Source: Candidatus Merdivicinus faecavium (GTDB taxonomy: Bacteria; Bacillota; Clostridia; Oscillospirales; Ruminococcaceae). Taken from it: a DNA stretch of 38,830 bases. Location: positions 1 to 38,830 of the forward strand of contig DVKD01000045.1 of assembly GCA_018716285.1 (NCBI GenBank), given 5' to 3'. The position numbers and the translations under genes were made by a program. The notes under the pieces are model-generated. The model saw only the letters and a program-made list of their open reading frames with translations, searched no databases and was not told the DNA's origin. Of this stretch, positions 23,705 to 31,167 are shown piece after piece (positions within the stretch are counted from its first letter, which is position 1; each line of letters begins with the position of its first letter).

Positions 23705-24244
23705 CTATTCCTCCAGCTGGCGGCTTAAGAAGGCTGCCGCGGCCTGGGTCAGCTTCAGCTGGATCTCGCTGGGGGGCGTCTCGGGGGTTTGGGAGAGGAG
23801 CAGGACGCTCCCTGTCACATCCCCGCCCGCGATGACCGGGCAGCAGACCAGCGCCTGCCGCTCGAGCCCCTCGACCGGGCGGAGGCGGATGCTGCCCGCG
23901 GGCGGCGCGATACACTTGCGGGCCTCCATCGCCTCCTCCAGGGCCGGGGTGATCCGCCGCTCCAGCACGTCCTTTTTGGGGATGCCCGCGGCCGCGATGA
24001 CGTGGTCCCGGTCGCAGATAATAGCGGGGGCGGCGCACATTTTGTACAAAACGTCGGTGTACTGCCCGGCGCAGTCGTTCAGTTCCCCGATGGGAGAATA
24101 CTTTTTGAATACGACTTCCCCGTTCGTGCTGGTATATATTTCAAGCGGGTCGCCTTCACGGATCCGCATGGTGCGTCGGATTTCTTTGGGGATGACGACC
24201 CGCCCGAGGTCGTCGATCCGTCTCACAATACCGGTAGCTTTCAT
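23705..24244 (-). CDS. spoVT: Stage V sporulation protein T (AbrB-family regulator)
   Basis: 179 residues, matching SpoVT length. The N-terminal SpoVT/AbrB swapped-hairpin DNA-binding domain reads MKATGIVRRIDDLGRVVIPK...RIREGDPLEIY, followed from about residue 55 by a GAF-like domain. SpoVT modulates forespore genes of the SigG regulon in Bacillus. The ATG at 24244 begins the conserved MKATGIVRRIDDLG and is preceded by AGGAGG; an open frame upstream to 24319 is not part of the family. A sporulation-type promoter sits upstream. It is monocistronic with its own terminator, lying with sigK in the same 10 kb. Confidence 0.95.
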   Translation of the reverse strand: MKATGIVRRIDDLGRVVIPKEIRRTMRIREGDPLEIYTSTNGEVVFKKYSPIGELNDCAGQYTDVLYKMCAAPAIICDRDHVIAAAGIPKKDVLERRITPALEEAMEARKCIAPPAGSIRLRPVEGLERQALVCCPVIAGGDVTGSVLLLSQTPETPPSEIQLKLTQAAAAFLSRQLEE

Positions 24245-24297
24245 GTTGGTTCCTCCTAACAGAATGGATAGAAGCTGGTAAAGCGCTTCGGTACTGC

Positions 24298-24326
24298 TAG
24301 TATTTGCGCCCGCTGCCAAAATATGC
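24298..24326 (-). promoter_or_regulatory. Candidate SigG/SigF promoter of spoVT
   Basis: On the - strand, GCATA (24326-24322) fits the SigG -35 GNATR, and AATACTA (24304-24298) differs by one base from the -10 CATNNTA, with 17 bases between. Known SigG control of spoVT supports the call. Confidence 0.5.
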
Positions 24327-24346
24327 TTGACGGAAAACGGGAGACG

Positions 24347-25606
24347 CTATCGGATTTTGCGGCACTCGAGATAGTAGCGCTTGTCGCAGGCTTCCCCCAT
24401 CGAGAAGGTCTTGCGCGGCAGCGCCCCTTCGCAGATGACCGTTTTGAAGAGGTCCTGCTTGCCCATCGCGGGCAGAAGGAACCCGACCGCGCCTTTCTGC
24501 ACGAGCTCCCGGACGACCTCTTCCCCGTGGATATAATCGACGCGGCCCGGCCATTTATCCAGGTAATCGTCCAAAAATTCCTGCACGCTGCCGACCGCGA
24601 GGGTCCGCTCGGGATGGGCGATGGTCACGGCGCGCTCCCCTTCGCGGGTGAGCAGATAGACGGTCTGGGGCGGCTCGTTCCCCTGCCGGGAGGCGGCGTA
24701 CTGCTCAAATTCGGCGACAAGGCCGTCGCCGTCCGGCACAAAGGCGGCGCGGTGGATCGCCTCGAAGCGGAGGGAGGGGTCGTGGAGGTTGTTGAGCTCC
24801 ACCAGCGCGTAGCGGGCGGGGTGGGTTTCCCGCTCTGCGGGGCTTAGGAATTCCTTGATATTCTCCCAGCACTCCTTTGCGGAAGCGAGGGAGTGGTTGC
24901 CGTCCCCGACCGCGTAGAGGAGGACCGGCGCGTCCGGCGTCTGGTAGCGCGCGGCAAAGGCCGCCGGGTCGGCTAAGGCGGACAGCGCGTCCGCGACGAC
25001 GGCGTAAAGGCCGCGGTCGACCCGCCATCCGCTCACATGCCCGCCGTCCATCATGAGGTCGAAGTCATAGAGCTTCTGGCAGCTTGCCTTTTGGGCGGCG
25101 ACCGGCTCGATGACGGTCTGTTCCGCGTCGTCGATCAAAACGAGAATGTGCGGCATCTCGAGCGGCGCGTTCTCCCGGATGCGGACCCGCGCGGGGATGC
25201 GTGCGAGCACCGTCCCCTCGGTCGCGCGGACTAGGGAGGCCGAACCCTGGCGGTAGTCGTATTCTTCCAGGTCCAGAAGCCCGAGCAGCCCGCGGCGGAC
25301 CATGCCGTTATGAAGGGTCCGCTCGACATAAATCATGGAATCCGGATAGCTGGCAAACAGGCCCCTTTGGAGATAGTCCCGCATGGACTCGTTGATCTGG
25401 GCGATCTTTTCATTAAAATCAACCTTTTCGAGAAAGGCCTCCGGGAAAATCAGCTCTGCTGCGGAAGGCTTGCCGTCAACCAGTTCCTCTACTTTGCGCC
25501 AGTATTCCGGCTGGGAGGTGTACTGGTCGCAGGCAACCACGCTCCAGGTCTCCAGCGGGCAGTTGGGGAGGAGAATTTCACCGGGATAAAAGCCGATTTT
25601 TGACAT
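24347..25606 (-). CDS. DUF1015 family protein
   Basis: 419 residues. It matches the DUF1015 family from the opening GFYPGEILLPNCPLETWSVVACDQYTSQPEYW, the central YDFDLMMDGGHVSGW and the hallmark YAVGDGNHSLASAKECWE at about residue 230. The start at 25606 (MSKIGFYPG) has AAAGGA 8 bases upstream; the frame is open to 25660 but without an RBS. The biochemical role of the family is unknown; in other bacteria it is often found near phosphoglycerate dehydrogenase and serine genes, but none is adjacent here. No signal peptide or membrane segment is visible. Upstream lies the cloverleaf repeat region. Confidence 0.87.
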   Translation of the reverse strand: MSKIGFYPGEILLPNCPLETWSVVACDQYTSQPEYWRKVEELVDGKPSAAELIFPEAFLEKVDFNEKIAQINESMRDYLQRGLFASYPDSMIYVERTLHNGMVRRGLLGLLDLEEYDYRQGSASLVRATEGTVLARIPARVRIRENAPLEMPHILVLIDDAEQTVIEPVAAQKASCQKLYDFDLMMDGGHVSGWRVDRGLYAVVADALSALADPAAFAARYQTPDAPVLLYAVGDGNHSLASAKECWENIKEFLSPAERETHPARYALVELNNLHDPSLRFEAIHRAAFVPDGDGLVAEFEQYAASRQGNEPPQTVYLLTREGERAVTIAHPERTLAVGSVQEFLDDYLDKWPGRVDYIHGEEVVRELVQKGAVGFLLPAMGKQDLFKTVICEGALPRKTFSMGEACDKRYYLECRKIR

Positions 25607-25654
25607 ATTGCTCGTCCTTTCATAGGGGGATTTTGCCGATTGACATCTTGGCGA

Positions 25655-25687
25655 TACCATGCGGCGGAAAAGCCGGTATGGTACAAT
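25655..25687 (+). promoter_or_regulatory. Dyad with extended -10 promoter facing the cloverleaf repeats
   Basis: TACCAT (25655-25660) and ATGGTA (25678-25683) form an imperfect inverted repeat extended by GC-rich inner pairs. Its right arm overlaps TGG-TACAAT (TACAAT 25682-25687), an extended -10 box on the + strand with no good -35. Transcription from it would start inside the first cloverleaf unit, so its role is uncertain. Confidence 0.33.
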
Positions 25688-25769
25688 GTTTTTAAAAGGA
25701 ATCCGACAGGATTCGGAGGGGGACAGAGTCCCCCGCAGGCTTTCACAGAAAGCCTTTTGAGGTTATTAT
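25683..25769 (+). repeat. Cloverleaf repeat, copy A (87 bp)
   Basis: Copy B at 25845-25931 matches it with 5 differences in 87 bases. It folds with an outer stem (25691-25698 with 25754-25761) and three arms: GAATCC-GACA-GGATTC, a 7-base-pair GGGGGAC/GTCCCCC arm and a GCTTTC/GAAAGC arm. Two outer-stem differences from copy B (T for C at 25691 and 25693) keep pairing as G-U in + strand RNA; the other three differences fall in loops or the junction. Not a tRNA: there is no T-loop or CCA end. Open frames across it are by-products. Confidence 0.85.
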
Positions 25770-25845
25770 TCTGCGGGCAAAAATCCGGCAGGATTTTGGG
25801 CGGGCAGGGCCCGCAAGTTTTGCGGGAGCAAAACCGGACGCAGAA
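25769..25845 (+). repeat. Diverged cloverleaf repeat, middle copy (77 bp)
   Basis: The architecture is the same with a different sequence: outer stem TTCTGCG (25769-25775) with CGCAGAA (25839-25845); arm 1 AAAATCC-GGCA-GGATTTT (25780-25797); arm 2 GCGGGC-AGG-GCCCGC (25800-25814); arm 3 GTTTTGC-GGGA-GCAAAAC (25817-25834). Arm 1 keeps the core ATCCG-CAGGAT of the outer copies, while arms 2 and 3 have changed on both sides of each stem. Confidence 0.75.
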
Positions 25846-25931
25846 CAATGTTCTCAAAAGGAATCCGACAGGATTCAGAGGGGGACAAAGTCCCCCGCAG
25901 GCTTTCGCAGAAAGCCTTTTGAGGTTATTAT
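25845..25931 (+). repeat. Cloverleaf repeat, copy B (87 bp)
   Basis: About 94% identical to copy A. The outer stem CTCAAAAG (25853-25860) pairs fully with CTTTTGAG (25916-25923); the arms are at 25861-25876, 25880-25896 and 25901-25915. It starts at the base where the middle unit ends. From 25932 to 26007 there is only AT-rich sequence before the trxB promoter. Confidence 0.85.
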
Positions 25932-26007
25932 ACCATCCCTTCCCGCAAAAGTCACGTCGAAACAGTGAATTCGATGCAAAAATCTGAATTTTTTTTCCAT
26001 CTTCCGG

Positions 26008-26036
26008 TTGTGATTTCCGGAATTTTATGGTAAGAT
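26008..26036 (+). promoter_or_regulatory. Promoter of trxB
   Basis: TTGTGA (26008-26013), a 17-base spacer and TAAGAT (26031-26036) with TGG before it (extended -10). It lies about 67 bases before the trxB start codon. Confidence 0.52.
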
Positions 26037-26102
26037 AAGAAAAAGCATAATTTTTACTTCCTTTGTCCATATTAAGAAAAAAGAATCGGAGGGAAACGGA
26101 AG

Positions 26103-27002
26103 ATGACCGATCTATGCATTATCGGCGCGGGACCTGCCGGCTTTACCGCCGCGATTTACGCGGTGCGGGCGGGACTGTCCGTCCGCCTGTTTGAAAGCAG
26201 CCTTTACGGCGGGCAGATCGTCAACACGCCGGACGTCGACAACTATCCCGGCCTGCCGGGCCTGTCCGGTGCGGAGCTTGCGATGAAGCTTTACGAGCAC
26301 GCCGCCCGCTTCGGGGTGGAGCCGGAAACGCGCACCCTGACCCGTGTCGCGCTTCACGGGGAGGTCAAAACGCTTTACGCGGGAGAGGAGGCGATCCCCT
26401 GCCGCAGCGTCATCATCGCGACCGGCGCTTCCCACCGGAAGCTCGGCTGCCCGGGCGAGGAGCGTCTGACCGGCCGCGGCGTTTCCTACTGCGCGGCCTG
26501 CGACGGAGCGTTTTTCCGCGGCAAGACGGTCGCGGTAAACGGCGGCGGCAATACGGCGCTGGAGGACGCCCTCTTCCTCGCCAACGCCTGCGAGAAGGTG
26601 TACCTCATCCACCGCCGGGAGGAATTCCGCGCCGACCGCGCCAATATCGATGCGGTCAAAAAGCGGGCGAACATCGAATTCCTTCTCAGCCGCACGGTCA
26701 AAGAGATCCGCGGCGAGCAGAAGGTCGAGGAGATCGTCCTGTCGGGTACGGCCGGTCAGGAGGAGGTCACGCTGCCGGTTTCCGCCCTCTTCATAGCGGT
26801 CGGACTCCAGCCGAATACCGCCCTTTTTGAGGGGCAGGTGGCTTTGGAGGGCGGCTATATCAAGGCGGGAGAGGACTGCCGTACCAACGTCCCCGGCGTT
26901 TTTGCGGCGGGAGACGTCCGCACCAAGGATGTCCGCCAGCTGATCACAGCGGCCGCCGACGGCGCGGTCGCGGCCATTGCGGCCGGGAAATATCTGGCGT
27001 AG
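26103..27002 (+). CDS. trxB: Thioredoxin reductase (NADPH, FAD)
   Basis: 299 residues. It transfers electrons from NADPH via FAD and a redox disulfide to thioredoxin. Motifs in order: FAD-binding IIGAGPAGFTAAIYAVRAGL; YGGQIVNTPDVDNYPG; the redox-active CAACDG at about residue 133; the NADPH site VNGGGNTALEDA; HRREEFRAD; and the C-terminal GVFAAGDVRTKDVRQLITAAADG. HRR fits NADPH preference. RBS GGAGGG lies 9-14 bases before the ATG. No thioredoxin gene is adjacent. A 64-residue gene follows 65 bases downstream. Confidence 0.95.
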   Translation: MTDLCIIGAGPAGFTAAIYAVRAGLSVRLFESSLYGGQIVNTPDVDNYPGLPGLSGAELAMKLYEHAARFGVEPETRTLTRVALHGEVKTLYAGEEAIPCRSVIIATGASHRKLGCPGEERLTGRGVSYCAACDGAFFRGKTVAVNGGGNTALEDALFLANACEKVYLIHRREEFRADRANIDAVKKRANIEFLLSRTVKEIRGEQKVEEIVLSGTAGQEEVTLPVSALFIAVGLQPNTALFEGQVALEGGYIKAGEDCRTNVPGVFAAGDVRTKDVRQLITAAADGAVAAIAAGKYLA

Positions 27003-27066
27003 CGGATATTGCGGCGGATTCTGCCCATCCTAACCTATGCGGCCACTGCCGCAAGGAGGGCAAGCA

Positions 27067-27261
27067 ATGAAAAAGAAAAAGTGCGCAGGCTCCGCCGGCA
27101 ATTACGGCAAGCCCGACCTGACGGGCGGGGTGACGCCGGTCTTCTTAACCAACCCCCTGACCGCCTATACCGAAGAAGGGACGGAAAGCCGCCAGCGGCT
27201 CGAGCTGCCGGAGCGGAATGTCCTGCGCCTGCGGGAATTCGATATCGAGAACAAAAAATGA
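27067..27261 (+). CDS. Small basic-start protein of unknown function
   Basis: 64 residues from the ATG at 27067, with GGAGGG 27055-27060 correctly placed. I do not recognise it. It begins with a lysine run (MKKKKCAGSAGNYGKPD), then LTGGVTPVFLTNPLTAY and a charged C-terminus (RLELPERNVLRLREFDIENKK). There is one cysteine, no membrane segment, and the lysine run is not followed by a hydrophobic stretch, so it is not a signal peptide. Its good RBS and its place between trxB and a double hairpin suggest a real gene. A frame extension back to 27037 lacks an RBS. Confidence 0.6.
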   Translation: MKKKKCAGSAGNYGKPDLTGGVTPVFLTNPLTAYTEEGTESRQRLELPERNVLRLREFDIENKK

Positions 27262-27318
27262 CCGCCTTGCATCCTTGCAGGGCGGAAAGCCGTTCGCTCC
27301 AAGCGGACGGCTCTTTTT
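27262..27318 (+). terminator. Tandem hairpins ending in an intrinsic terminator before cls
   Basis: Hairpin 1 (27262-27271 with 27276-27285, 10 base pairs) begins directly after the stop codon of the 64-residue gene. Hairpin 2 (27288-27298 with 27302-27312, 11 base pairs, loop CCA) is followed by CTTTTT. It ends only 17 bases before the cls start codon. Confidence 0.85.
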
Positions 27319-27335
27319 CAGAAATGAGGACCTTG

Positions 27336-28856
27336 ATGAAAAAACTGCTCACCATATTAACCTCCCGCCTTTTTGTCGTCAGCGCCCTGATCCTCCTGCA
27401 GCTGGGCCTTTTGATCTTCGGGATCGTCCTGCTGCAGGGGTACTCGGTCTACTGCTATCTCGCGCTGGTGGCGCTCAGCTGGGTGCTGGTTTTCTATATC
27501 CTCTCCAAGCGGGACAACCCCATGTACAAACTCGCCTGGATCATTCCCATCCTTGCAGTGCCGGTTTTCGGGGGGATCCTCTACCTCATCTTCCGCAACC
27601 GCAACGTTTCCCCCAAGCTGCGGATGGATGTCCGCGATCTGATCGACAAGTCCCAGCCGTACAGCGTCCAGGATCCGGAGGTCCTTGCAATGCTGGAAAA
27701 GGATCCGGCAGCCGCGCGGCAGTCCGCTTACATCACCCGCAACGCCCATTATCCGGTTTTCCGCAACACCGAAACGGTCTACCTCTCCCCCGGCGAAAAA
27801 AAGCTGGAAGCCCTCTGCGCTGAACTCAAAAAGGCGAAAAAATTTATCTTCCTCGAGTATTTCATCGTTGAGGAGGGCGAAATGTGGGACAGCGTGCTGG
27901 AGATCCTGACGGAAAAGGCGCGCTGCGGGGTCGACGTCCGGCTCATCTACGACGATATGGGCTGCATCCAGACCCTGCCGCCCCACTACGACCGGCGGCT
28001 TGCGGAATTGGGCATCCAGACGCGGGTGTTCAACCCCTTCCGGCCCGCCCTCGACCTGTTCATGAACGACCGCGACCACCGCAAGATCTGCGTGATCGAC
28101 GGCGCTGTGGGGTTTACCGGCGGCATCAACCTGGCGGATGAGTACATCAACGTCAAACGGCTGCACGGCCACTGGAAGGACGCCTCCATCCTCCTGCGCG
28201 GGGAAGGCGTCTGGAACCTGACGGTGATGTTTTTGCAGCTTTGGGAGGCGCTGAGCGGCAGAAACGAGGCGTACGACCGCTGCCGGCCGGAGGAGCGGTT
28301 TTACGCGGACGACGGCTTTGTCCAGCCGTTTGCCGACAATCCGGTCGACGAGGAGCTGACCGGCGAGTGCGTTTACCGCGGCCTCATCCAGTCGGCGGTC
28401 CGGACCATTCACATCCAGACCCCATACCTTATCCTGGACCACGAGATGATGACGACCCTCTGCCTGGCGGCAAAAAGCGGGGTGCGGGTGCAGATCGTCA
28501 CCCCGCATATCCCGGACAAGTGGTACGTGCATGAGGTGACCCGGGCGAACTATCCGCAGCTTCTGGAGGCCGGGGTGGAGATCTACGAGTACACCCCCGG
28601 CTTCATCCACTCCAAAATCGCGGTCGCCGACGGGAAATATGCCGTGATCGGGACGGCCAATTTTGACTTTCGGAGCTTCTATCTCCACTATGAGTGCGGC
28701 GTCTGGCTCTGCGGCGCGGGGGCGGTCGGAAGCATGGAGGAGGATTTCGAAAGGATCCTCGCCCAGTCCCAGCGGATTTCGCCGGAGGAATGCAGGCTGC
28801 CGTGGTACCGGGCGGCTGTGCGAAGCTTTTTGCAGCTTTTTTCGCCGCTGATGTAG
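27336..28856 (+). CDS. cls: Cardiolipin synthase (phospholipase D family)
   Basis: 506 residues. It makes cardiolipin from two phosphatidylglycerols at the membrane. There are two N-terminal membrane segments (about residues 10-30 and 35-52), then a short KLAWIIPILAVPVFGGILYLI stretch and two HKD catalytic motifs: HRKICVIDGAVGFTGG at about residue 250 and HSKIAVADGKYAVIGTANFD at about 425. The ATG at 27336 is chosen because GAGG at 27327-27330 is well placed; the ATG at 27324 has no RBS. The open frame back to 27009 runs through the terminator hairpins and is not coding. How it is transcribed past the terminator 17 bases upstream is unclear. Confidence 0.94.
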   Translation: MKKLLTILTSRLFVVSALILLQLGLLIFGIVLLQGYSVYCYLALVALSWVLVFYILSKRDNPMYKLAWIIPILAVPVFGGILYLIFRNRNVSPKLRMDVRDLIDKSQPYSVQDPEVLAMLEKDPAAARQSAYITRNAHYPVFRNTETVYLSPGEKKLEALCAELKKAKKFIFLEYFIVEEGEMWDSVLEILTEKARCGVDVRLIYDDMGCIQTLPPHYDRRLAELGIQTRVFNPFRPALDLFMNDRDHRKICVIDGAVGFTGGINLADEYINVKRLHGHWKDASILLRGEGVWNLTVMFLQLWEALSGRNEAYDRCRPEERFYADDGFVQPFADNPVDEELTGECVYRGLIQSAVRTIHIQTPYLILDHEMMTTLCLAAKSGVRVQIVTPHIPDKWYVHEVTRANYPQLLEAGVEIYEYTPGFIHSKIAVADGKYAVIGTANFDFRSFYLHYECGVWLCGAGAVGSMEEDFERILAQSQRISPEECRLPWYRAAVRSFLQLFSPLM

Positions 28857-28883
28857 CGGCAGTGCGCGATGAGTAAAAATGGA

Positions 28884-28912
28884 TTGACAAATTCATTGAA
28901 AAATGCTATGAT
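28884..28912 (+). promoter_or_regulatory. Sigma-A promoter of the metG T-box leader
   Basis: Perfect TTGACA (28884-28889), a 17-base spacer and TATGAT (28907-28912). The expected start is near 28919, giving a leader of about 284 bases. Confidence 0.85.
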
Positions 28913-28918
28913 GAAAGA

Positions 28919-29162
28919 AAATGGAAAACGTGATGAAGGAAAGAGTACCCTCCTTTCGGACGCGCAGAGAGTTTCCGGCTGGTGTAAGGAAACAGGAAGA
29001 AGGCGGGGAAGATGGTTCCGGAACGGTGCGTTCGAGGAGGCTTCTTAGGGCGCGACAGGTCCGCCTGTTACAGCGGTTTGAGGTTTTCCGCCCCCGCGCG
29101 GAGAACGAAGCGAAGTGGTACCACGGATCTCCCCGTCTTCTGCAAACAGAAGACGGTTTTTT
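28919..29162 (+). promoter_or_regulatory. T-box riboswitch of metG (methionyl-tRNA sensing)
   Basis: An antiterminator with all parts visible: GAAG (29112-29115), the 7-base bulge TGGTACC (29116-29122), ACGG (29123-29126), a 6-base loop, CCGT (29133-29136) and CTTC (29137-29140). The bulge TGGT can pair with the ACCA end of uncharged tRNA. Stem I features upstream are AGTA (28944-28947) and AGAGAG (28966-28971); ATG at 29012-29014, preceded by GAA, is the best candidate specifier codon, matching methionine. The antiterminator shares bases with the terminator at 29133-29162. Confidence 0.92.
29133..29162 (+). terminator. Regulated terminator of the metG T-box
   Basis: A perfect 10-base-pair stem CCGTCTTCTG / CAGAAGACGG (29133-29142, 29147-29156) with loop CAAA, then TTTTTT. 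Its left arm is also the right side of the T-box antiterminator, so the two are mutually exclusive. Confidence 0.92.
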
Positions 29163-29202
29163 CGTTTGTGCCGCAGAATTTACCGAGAAAGGAAATGGGA
29201 TT

Positions 29203-31149
29203 ATGGATCAGAAAAAGTTTTACATTACCACTGCTATCGCCTACACCTCCCGCAAGCCGCACATCGGCAACACCTATGAGATCGTGCTGACCGACGCCAT
29301 CGCCCGGATGAAGCGGATGCAGGGCTACGACGTCTTCTTCTGCACCGGCACCGACGAGCACGGGCAGAAGATCGAGGAGATTGCCAGGGAAGCCGGCGTG
29401 ACCCCCAAAGCATACGTCGACCAGGTCTCCAGCGAGGTCCGCCGCATCTGGGATGCGATGAACACCACTTACGACTATTTCATCCGCACCACCGACGATT
29501 ACCATGAAAAGGTCGTGCAGAAGATCTTCAAAAAGCTCTACGAGCAGGGCGACATCTACAAGGGCGAGTACTCCGGGATGTACTGCACCCCCTGCGAGTC
29601 CTTCTGGACCGAAAGCCAGCTCAAGGACGGCTGCTGCCCCGACTGCGGGAGGCCGGTCAAGCCGGCGAAGGAGGAAGCCTACTTCTTCCGGATGAGCAAG
29701 TATCAGGACCGGCTGATGAAGCACATCGAGGAGCATCCCGACTTCATCGTCCCCGAATCCCGCAAGAAAGAGATGATCAACAACTTCTTAAAGCCCGGCC
29801 TGCAGGACCTCTGCGTCTCCCGCACCTCCTTCAAATGGGGCATCCCGGTCGATTTTGACGACCGGCACGTCGTCTATGTCTGGCTTGACGCGCTGACCAA
29901 CTATATCACCGCCCTGGGCTACGACCCCGACCACATCGGTGAAAACTACAAGAAGTACTGGCCTGCCGACGTCCATGTCATCGGCAAGGACATCCTGCGC
30001 TTCCACACCATCTACTGGCCCATCTTCCTGATGGCGCTCGGCCTACCGCTGCCCAAGCAGGTCTTCGGGCACCCGTGGCTCCTCTTCGCCTCGGACAAGA
30101 TGAGCAAGTCGAAGGGCAATGTCATCTACGCCGACGACCTGGTCCGGCTGTTCGGGGTCGACGCGGTCCGCTACTACCTGCTTTCCGCCATGCCCTACGC
30201 GCAGGACGGCAGCATCACCTACGAGATGTTCATCACCAAATATAACGCCGAGCTCGCCAACACCCTGGGTAACCTCGTCAACCGCACCGTCGCGATGGCG
30301 AACAAGTACTTCGGCGGCGAAATCGACGCGGCTTCGGCCGAAAACGAGCTGGATGAGGACCTGAAAAATACGGCGCTGTCCGCCCTTTCCGGCGTTGTGT
30401 CCGCGATGGAGGAGTATAAGACCGCCGATGCTTTACAGAAGATCATCGCCCTGGCGCAGCGCTCCAACAAATATATCGACGAGACCATGCCCTGGGCGCT
30501 CGCCAAGGATGAGGCGCAGCATGCCCGTTTGAAAGTTGTCCTCTCCAACCTGATCGAGTCCATCCGCTATCTGGGCGTCCTGCTCTCCCCCTTCCTGCCG
30601 GACACCTCCGCCTCCATTCTGGAGCAGATCAACGCGCAGGGCAGCGACCTGGCCTCTTTGGAGAACTTCGGCGCTGGTGCAGCCCGCAAGGTCGGCACAG
30701 CGAAGGCGCTGTTTGCCCGCCTGGATGAAGCGGAGACCATGAAGCGGATCGACGCGGAGATCATCCAGCCGCAGATCGCCGCCGCCAAGGCGGAGCAGAA
30801 GGAGGAAAAGCCGGAAGGGGTCGCCCTGATCGGCATCGAGGACTTTGCGAAGGTCGAGCTGCGCGCCGCCAAGATCCTCTCCTGCGAAAAGCTCAAAAAA
30901 TCCAAGAAGCTGCTCCGGCTCATTGTGAACGACGGGGACGGCGAGCGGCAGGTCCTTTCCGGCATCGCCCAGTGGTATGCGCCGGAGGAGCTGGTCGGCA
31001 GGACCATCGTTCTCGTCGCCAACCTCAAGCCCGCCAAGCTCTGCGGGGAGGAAAGCTGCGGAATGATCCTGGCTGCCGACTGCCCGGACGGCGACGTCAA
31101 GGTCCTTTTCCTCGACGACGCCATCCCCGCCGGTGCGAAAATCCGCTGA
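29203..31149 (+). CDS. metG: Methionyl-tRNA synthetase with C-terminal tRNA-binding domain
   Basis: 648 residues. It charges tRNA-Met. A class I core with the HIGH-type motif YTSRKPHIGNTYE, a zinc knuckle with CTPC and CCPDC, and KMSKSKGN at about residue 298. An anticodon-binding domain follows, and an EMAP/Arc1p-like tRNA-binding domain from about residue 545 (IEDFAKVELRAAKILSCEK, VLSGIAQWYAPEEL). The ATG at 29203 begins MDQKKFYITTAIAYTS and follows AAAGGA; the open frame back to 28921 is the T-box leader and is not coding. Expression is expected to rise when methionyl-tRNA is short. tatD follows 18 bases downstream. Confidence 0.97.
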   Translation: MDQKKFYITTAIAYTSRKPHIGNTYEIVLTDAIARMKRMQGYDVFFCTGTDEHGQKIEEIAREAGVTPKAYVDQVSSEVRRIWDAMNTTYDYFIRTTDDYHEKVVQKIFKKLYEQGDIYKGEYSGMYCTPCESFWTESQLKDGCCPDCGRPVKPAKEEAYFFRMSKYQDRLMKHIEEHPDFIVPESRKKEMINNFLKPGLQDLCVSRTSFKWGIPVDFDDRHVVYVWLDALTNYITALGYDPDHIGENYKKYWPADVHVIGKDILRFHTIYWPIFLMALGLPLPKQVFGHPWLLFASDKMSKSKGNVIYADDLVRLFGVDAVRYYLLSAMPYAQDGSITYEMFITKYNAELANTLGNLVNRTVAMANKYFGGEIDAASAENELDEDLKNTALSALSGVVSAMEEYKTADALQKIIALAQRSNKYIDETMPWALAKDEAQHARLKVVLSNLIESIRYLGVLLSPFLPDTSASILEQINAQGSDLASLENFGAGAARKVGTAKALFARLDEAETMKRIDAEIIQPQIAAAKAEQKEEKPEGVALIGIEDFAKVELRAAKILSCEKLKKSKKLLRLIVNDGDGERQVLSGIAQWYAPEELVGRTIVLVANLKPAKLCGEESCGMILAADCPDGDVKVLFLDDAIPAGAKIR

Positions 31150-31167
31150 TTTCCGAGGAAAATTGCG

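Noticed and set aside
25683-25931. tRNA genes or a CRISPR array in the cloverleaf region
   Set aside because: No anticodon-arm or T-loop signature and no CCA end. For CRISPR the units are too long and structured, there are only three and no spacers.
25489-26070. A 193-codon - strand frame and a 115-codon + strand frame across the repeat region
   Set aside because: They translate the cloverleaf repeats (hence repeated peptide blocks such as ACGGLCPP) and lack RBSs; not proteins.
27009-27335. N-terminal extension of cls by about 109 codons
   Set aside because: It runs through the 64-residue gene and two terminator hairpins, and the family begins at the membrane segment after 27336.
28921-29202. 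N-terminal extension of metG by 94 codons
   Set aside because: These bases are the T-box leader with its terminator; the conserved protein start is at 29203.
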